Origin: Verrucomicrobiota bacterium | GTDB lineage: Bacteria; Verrucomicrobiota; Kiritimatiellia; UBA8416; JABMPJ01 | Assembly: GCA_018648805.1 (NCBI GenBank) | Contig: JABGQM010000045.1 | Coordinates: forward strand, 1-36,440 | Direction of reading: 5' to 3' | Length of the DNA stretch: 36,440 bases | Part shown: piece by piece, positions 33,645 through 36,440 of the stretch | How the letters are laid out: each line of letters opens with the position of its first letter | How positions within the stretch are numbered: the stretch's first letter is position 1 | The notes under the pieces: model-generated | What the model was told of the DNA's origin: nothing | Seen by the model: only the letters and a program-made list of their open reading frames with translations | Databases searched by the model: none | Position numbers and translations under genes: made by a program

Positions 33645-33756
33645 AGTGAGCAGTAGGCAGTAAGCAGTGAGCAGTCATAAAGTTCCTGGCACACAGTATC
33701 CGTGACGGTCCACTGCCCACTGCTCACTGCTCACTGCCCACTGCCCACTGCTTACT
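33645..33756. repeat. Heptamer repeat cluster forming an imperfect inverted array
   Basis: The left arm (33645-33675) is built of AGTGAGC, AGTAGGC, AGTAAGC, AGTGAGC and AGT. The right arm (33711-33756) is ACTGCCC, ACTGCTC, ACTGCTC, ACTGCCC, ACTGCCC, ACTGCTT and ACT, with inverse orientation. A 35-bp segment separates them, so they can fold into a long imperfect hairpin. The unit matches the short tandem repeat at 28607-28627. The cluster precedes the phosphatase promoter. Confidence 0.9.
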
Positions 33757-33774
33757 ATGATATCTCTAGGGGGC

Positions 33775-33802
33775 TTGACCGGCTTCGGGTTCAGCGTATA
33801 CT
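33775..33802 (+). promoter_or_regulatory. Sigma-70 promoter of the SpoIIE phosphatase-STAS pair
   Basis: TTGACC (33775-33780), a 16-bp spacer and TATACT (33797-33802). Both boxes match 5 of 6 positions. The start near 33809 leaves about 13 nt, with GGAGG near its 5' end ahead of the ATG at 33822. It supports this start over the in-frame ATG at 33702 inside the repeat. Confidence 0.68.
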
Positions 33803-33821
33803 GAAACTGGAGGCAGAGCCT

Positions 33822-35840
33822 ATGCTGGGGTGGCTGATAGTCCGTATTCGATCGTCGCTGGCGGTGCGCTTGGCGCTGTTGACGGCTGGCCTGCTCTCCC
33901 TCGCCACGGTTCTGATCGGGACCATCATATTTACGGTGGGTCGCCACTCCCTCGAGCACCATATCCAATCGAGCCTGACCGGTCTGGCCGTGGCCCGCTG
34001 CGGCGGGATTGCAGGCGTGGTCGAGCAGGATTACGAGCGCGCGGCACTAGTGGCGTCGCGTACGCGACTGCGTGAGTGCCTTCTGAATGTGACAAGGGGT
34101 GAGACCAAGACCGGGTCGAGCCGTGCCCAGATGGTGCGCATTCTCAACGACGCCAAGGCCTCGGTGGCAGCGATACGACGCATTGAAGTGCTGGACCGGT
34201 CGTGTCACGTGGTGGTGCATGTGGGAGACGAGGCCGCGGCGGAGCATGTGGCGCGGATGCCACTCTGTCGGGCCGGGATGCAGGCGTACGTGCATGGCGC
34301 GTGGTACGAAGCGGATGGCGTGCAATACTGCGACGTCTATGGTCCGATGCGCGACCCGCATGACCCGGACGGTGAGGCCGTCGGCGTCATCCGCACGACC
34401 TTCACGGTTGAACGCCTCCTGGCTATTCTGTCCGACTATACGGGGCTGGGAAAGAGCGGTGAGCTGGTGTTGGGGATGCACGAGGGAGATCGCATCCGGA
34501 TCGTGAGCCCGGCGCGTCATCGCAGGCTCACGGACGCCAAGCGCTACCTCGCCGACGATCCTACCCGGGGCGGTGCGCTGCGGCGGGCGGCGGCAGGCGA
34601 GTCGGGGTTTGTGCGCGACTGTATCGATGACCGTGGTGAACGCGTTCTGGCGGCCTACATGCCCGTACAGGCCGGTGATTACTACCTGGTGGCCAAGATT
34701 GATGTACGGGAGGCCTTCGCGCCTATCTACCGGCTGGCCCTGTGGGGCGGAATCGGCGGGGCAGCGGTCATTCTGATCGGCCTGTTCTGTGCCGTGGCCT
34801 TTGCACGCCTGCTGGTGCGGCCGATCCGCGCGCTGGGTCGGGCCACGCAGGCGATTTCGGTCGGAGATTTTGCGCACCGGGTGCCGGTGTTTGGGACGGA
34901 TGAGACCGGGCGTCTGGCGGAGTCGTTTAACCACATGGTGGCACGCATCAAGGAGATCACCGCTTCGCGTGACGAGCTCGATCGCGAGGTGCAGGAGCGC
35001 AAGCGGGCGGAGGCCGACCTGGCGGCGGCGGCCGAGGTGTTGCAGGACAAGAACGACTCGATGACCGAGGATCTCAACATGGCGCGCGATATCCAGGCGG
35101 CGCTCCTGCCGCGCAAGCAGATGGTGTTTCGCCACGAGACTGTGGGTGGGCAGAATGCGCTAAACTTCGTCCATTTCTACCGCCCCTCCCTGGCGCTGGG
35201 GGGCGACTTTTTCCAGGTGATCCCACTCTCGGATCATTCGGCTGCGGCGGTGGTGTGCGATGTCATGGGTCACGGTGTTCGCGCGGCCCTGGTAACGGCG
35301 ATTTTCCGGGGCCTACTCGAAGAGCAGCGCCAGAGTCTGGATGATCCGGCGGCCGTGTTGGGCCGGCTTAACCGGGGCTTGATGACCGTGCTCTCGCAGC
35401 CGGAGCAATTCACGCTCGTCTCGGCGGCCTGCCTGGTTTTCGATCTGCAGATGGGGCGGGTGGCCTGTGCCAATGCAGGGCATCCCATGCCGCTTCTGGT
35501 CAACCGTTCCGCCGGGAGCGTGGCGCCGCTGGGGCCGGGGGTTGACCGGGTCGGGCCTGCCCTCGGCACGGATGCCAATCCGGTCTATGAAGTAGGCTAC
35601 CACCCGCTCAATCCGGATGACCGTTTCTTGCTCTATACCGATGGTCTGTTCGAGGTATGCGCGCCCGGCGACGAGTCGTTCCTGGGTCAGGCACAGTTCA
35701 CGGCGTTGGTCGCGGCGCATGCGACGGACGGACTGCAGCCCTTCGTCGATGGTATTGTGGAGGACCTGGAGGGGATCCGGGGTGGCGTGGATTTTGATGA
35801 CGACTTGTGTCTCTTGGCCATTGAACTGGGGACGGTCTAG
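33822..35840 (+). CDS. Membrane sensor-SpoIIE-type PP2C phosphatase
   Basis: Sensor-regulated serine phosphatase for a partner-switching pathway. The 672-residue protein has TM1 (about 15-38), an extracytoplasmic sensor region of about 260 residues, TM2 (about 305-328) and a HAMP domain (about 328-385, PIRALGRATQAISVGDFAHRV). A coiled-coil linker follows, then the PP2C-like SpoIIE domain. The metal-binding acidic residues are visible: Asp462 in LGGDFF and Asp480 in CDVMGHG, plus LYTDGLFEV and DFDDDLCL near the end. Its start at 33822 follows GGAGG. The STAS gene begins directly after its stop, so its likely substrate is the phosphorylated STAS protein. The ligand of the sensor domain is unknown. 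Confidence 0.92.
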   Translation: MLGWLIVRIRSSLAVRLALLTAGLLSLATVLIGTIIFTVGRHSLEHHIQSSLTGLAVARCGGIAGVVEQDYERAALVASRTRLRECLLNVTRGETKTGSSRAQMVRILNDAKASVAAIRRIEVLDRSCHVVVHVGDEAAAEHVARMPLCRAGMQAYVHGAWYEADGVQYCDVYGPMRDPHDPDGEAVGVIRTTFTVERLLAILSDYTGLGKSGELVLGMHEGDRIRIVSPARHRRLTDAKRYLADDPTRGGALRRAAAGESGFVRDCIDDRGERVLAAYMPVQAGDYYLVAKIDVREAFAPIYRLALWGGIGGAAVILIGLFCAVAFARLLVRPIRALGRATQAISVGDFAHRVPVFGTDETGRLAESFNHMVARIKEITASRDELDREVQERKRAEADLAAAAEVLQDKNDSMTEDLNMARDIQAALLPRKQMVFRHETVGGQNALNFVHFYRPSLALGGDFFQVIPLSDHSAAAVVCDVMGHGVRAALVTAIFRGLLEEQRQSLDDPAAVLGRLNRGLMTVLSQPEQFTLVSAACLVFDLQMGRVACANAGHPMPLLVNRSAGSVAPLGPGVDRVGPALGTDANPVYEVGYHPLNPDDRFLLYTDGLFEVCAPGDESFLGQAQFTALVAAHATDGLQPFVDGIVEDLEGIRGGVDFDDDLCLLAIELGTV

Positions 35841-36329
35841 GTGAGTGAGACAACACAGCATCCGGTTGACGTCTGCGTGACGGGCGACGAAGCGATGATC
35901 CGGATCCAGGGACGTATGACCTTCGTCGAGGCGCATCCGCTGCGCAAGTTCTGTCTGCGCATGATGGAACAGGGGGTGATGCGCTATGTCGTTGATGTGA
36001 TGGCCTGCAGCTCAATGGACAGCACGTTCATCGGCGTCCTGGCGATGGTGTCGCTCAAAGGGAAGGGGCGCGGGGTGCGCGTGGAAATCTGTGGCGCCGA
36101 CGAGCAGGTCAGCGGGCAAATTCTCGGCCTGGGGCTGAAACGCATCTTCCTCTTCCACGACCGTTGTGATGCGTCGCTGCGTGCCCCCACCACGCTGGTG
36201 GGTGAGGATGACCGCGCGGCCGTCCAGGGCACCATGCTCGAAGCCCACGAGACGCTGGTCGAAGCCGATGCGGAGAACAGATCCAAGTTCAAAGATGTCC
36301 TGACCTACCTGCGCGAATCCTCCGCCTGA
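35841..36329 (+). CDS. STAS-domain anti-sigma-factor antagonist-like protein
   Basis: Likely partner-switch protein, dephosphorylated by the upstream phosphatase. The 162-residue protein starts at a GTG directly following the phosphatase stop (TAG-GTG). The STAS domain (about 8-105) has VTGDEAMIRIQGRMTF, the phosphorylation site region CSSMDSTFIGVL (Asp60-Ser61-Thr62; Thr62 aligns with the SpoIIAA phospho-Ser58) and VEICGADEQVSGQILGLGL. A charged C-terminal tail of about 55 residues is unusual for short STAS proteins. No kinase of the RsbW/SpoIIAB type is visible here, so the switch kinase and sigma factor must be elsewhere. Confidence 0.87.
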   Translation: MSETTQHPVDVCVTGDEAMIRIQGRMTFVEAHPLRKFCLRMMEQGVMRYVVDVMACSSMDSTFIGVLAMVSLKGKGRGVRVEICGADEQVSGQILGLGLKRIFLFHDRCDASLRAPTTLVGEDDRAAVQGTMLEAHETLVEADAENRSKFKDVLTYLRESSA

Positions 36330-36366
36330 TGGGGATCGGAAGATCTCCACCTCCCGCGGGCAAGCC

Positions 36367-36390
36367 CTGTCTTTTATACACAAAAGATAG
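36367..36390. promoter_or_regulatory. Short inverted repeat after the STAS gene
   Basis: CTGTCTTTT (36367-36375) and AAAAGATAG (36382-36390) pair with one wobble across a 6-base loop. It may be a terminator for the phosphatase-STAS pair or an operator for the next gene. An ATG at 36427 (reading Met-Asp-Thr-Lys) could be the start of that gene, but only 14 bases are visible, so it is not annotated. Confidence 0.4.
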
Positions 36391-36440
36391 CTGGACTTTC
36401 AGTCTCCGGGCGCGTATGTTTTGGGCATGGATACAAAAGA

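Noticed and set aside
33688..33703. Sigma-54-like TGGCACA in front of the phosphatase
   Set aside because: No GC at the required -12 spacing, and a good sigma-70 promoter lies just downstream.
33645..33756. CRISPR-like array
   Set aside because: Units are 7 bp in both orientations, with no 20-40 bp repeats or unique spacers and no cas genes nearby.
33702..33821. N-terminal 40-residue extension of the SpoIIE phosphatase
   Set aside because: It would start inside the heptamer repeat and upstream of the promoter; the ATG at 33822 has GGAGG and starts just before TM1.

Overview
The window is about 60% GC and densely coded on both strands, with no intergenic gap over about 300 bp. No tRNA, rRNA, CRISPR array, transposase or phage gene was seen. 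The gene set suggests a heterotrophic member of the PVC bacteria, with Kiritimatiellota or Verrucomicrobiota-like most likely. The pointers are a GldA/GldF-type ABC exporter, a DUF1080 protein, a xylose-isomerase-like TIM-barrel protein, a methyltransferase-type UroD protein, a sigma-54 two-component system and a ribosomal protein S2 with a long low-complexity tail. This placement is inferred from gene content, not from a phylogeny.

Layout. Bases 1-1218 (-) hold an ABC-2 exporter (permease cut by the window edge, plus ATPase). Bases 1313-7736 hold the most interesting block: a histidine kinase and sigma-54 response regulator (-) divergent from a membrane-anchored Hsp20-like protein and ClpB (+). 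Three sequences matching the -24/-12 sigma-54 promoter lie in front of the kinase, the Hsp20-like gene and clpB, and a tandem dyad lies between the divergent genes. I read this as a self-contained sigma-54-controlled proteostasis regulon. Bases 7938-12941 are mixed single genes: pdxH, a lipoprotein, a UroD-family protein, a DUF547 protein and a flavodiiron protein. Bases 13038-18928 (-) are a tight five-gene run, rpsB-tsf-pgsA-TIM barrel-mutS. Bases 19180-21505 (+) are a KDPG-aldolase-like gene followed by a long MurQ/GCKR-like two-SIS protein. Bases 21732-23212 are an ExeA/GspB-type pair, facing an orphan NarL-type regulator. Then come queH (-), a TPR lipoprotein-cvpA-dnaG run (+), a thioredoxin-like-plsC-uncharacterised gene run (-), DUF1080-SGNH hydrolase-PfkB sugar kinase (+), and finally a SpoIIE-type phosphatase with its STAS partner (+).

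How the parts work together. The sugar kinase (KDG kinase-like) and the KDPG aldolase-like enzyme could form the lower part of a ketodeoxygluconate route. ClpB plus a small heat-shock protein is a classical holdase/disaggregase pairing. The SpoIIE phosphatase and STAS protein form a partner-switching output. PdxH uses O2 and the flavodiiron protein removes O2 or NO, so the cell probably meets oxygen at least sometimes.

Non-coding structure includes a near-perfect bidirectional terminator after clpB, a 56-bp tandem hairpin repeat, heptamer repeat clusters at two loci, a 17-bp inverted repeat before exeA and several sigma-70-like promoters. Two convergent gene pairs share overlapping stop codons. 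All functional calls rest on motif recognition by eye, with no database search.
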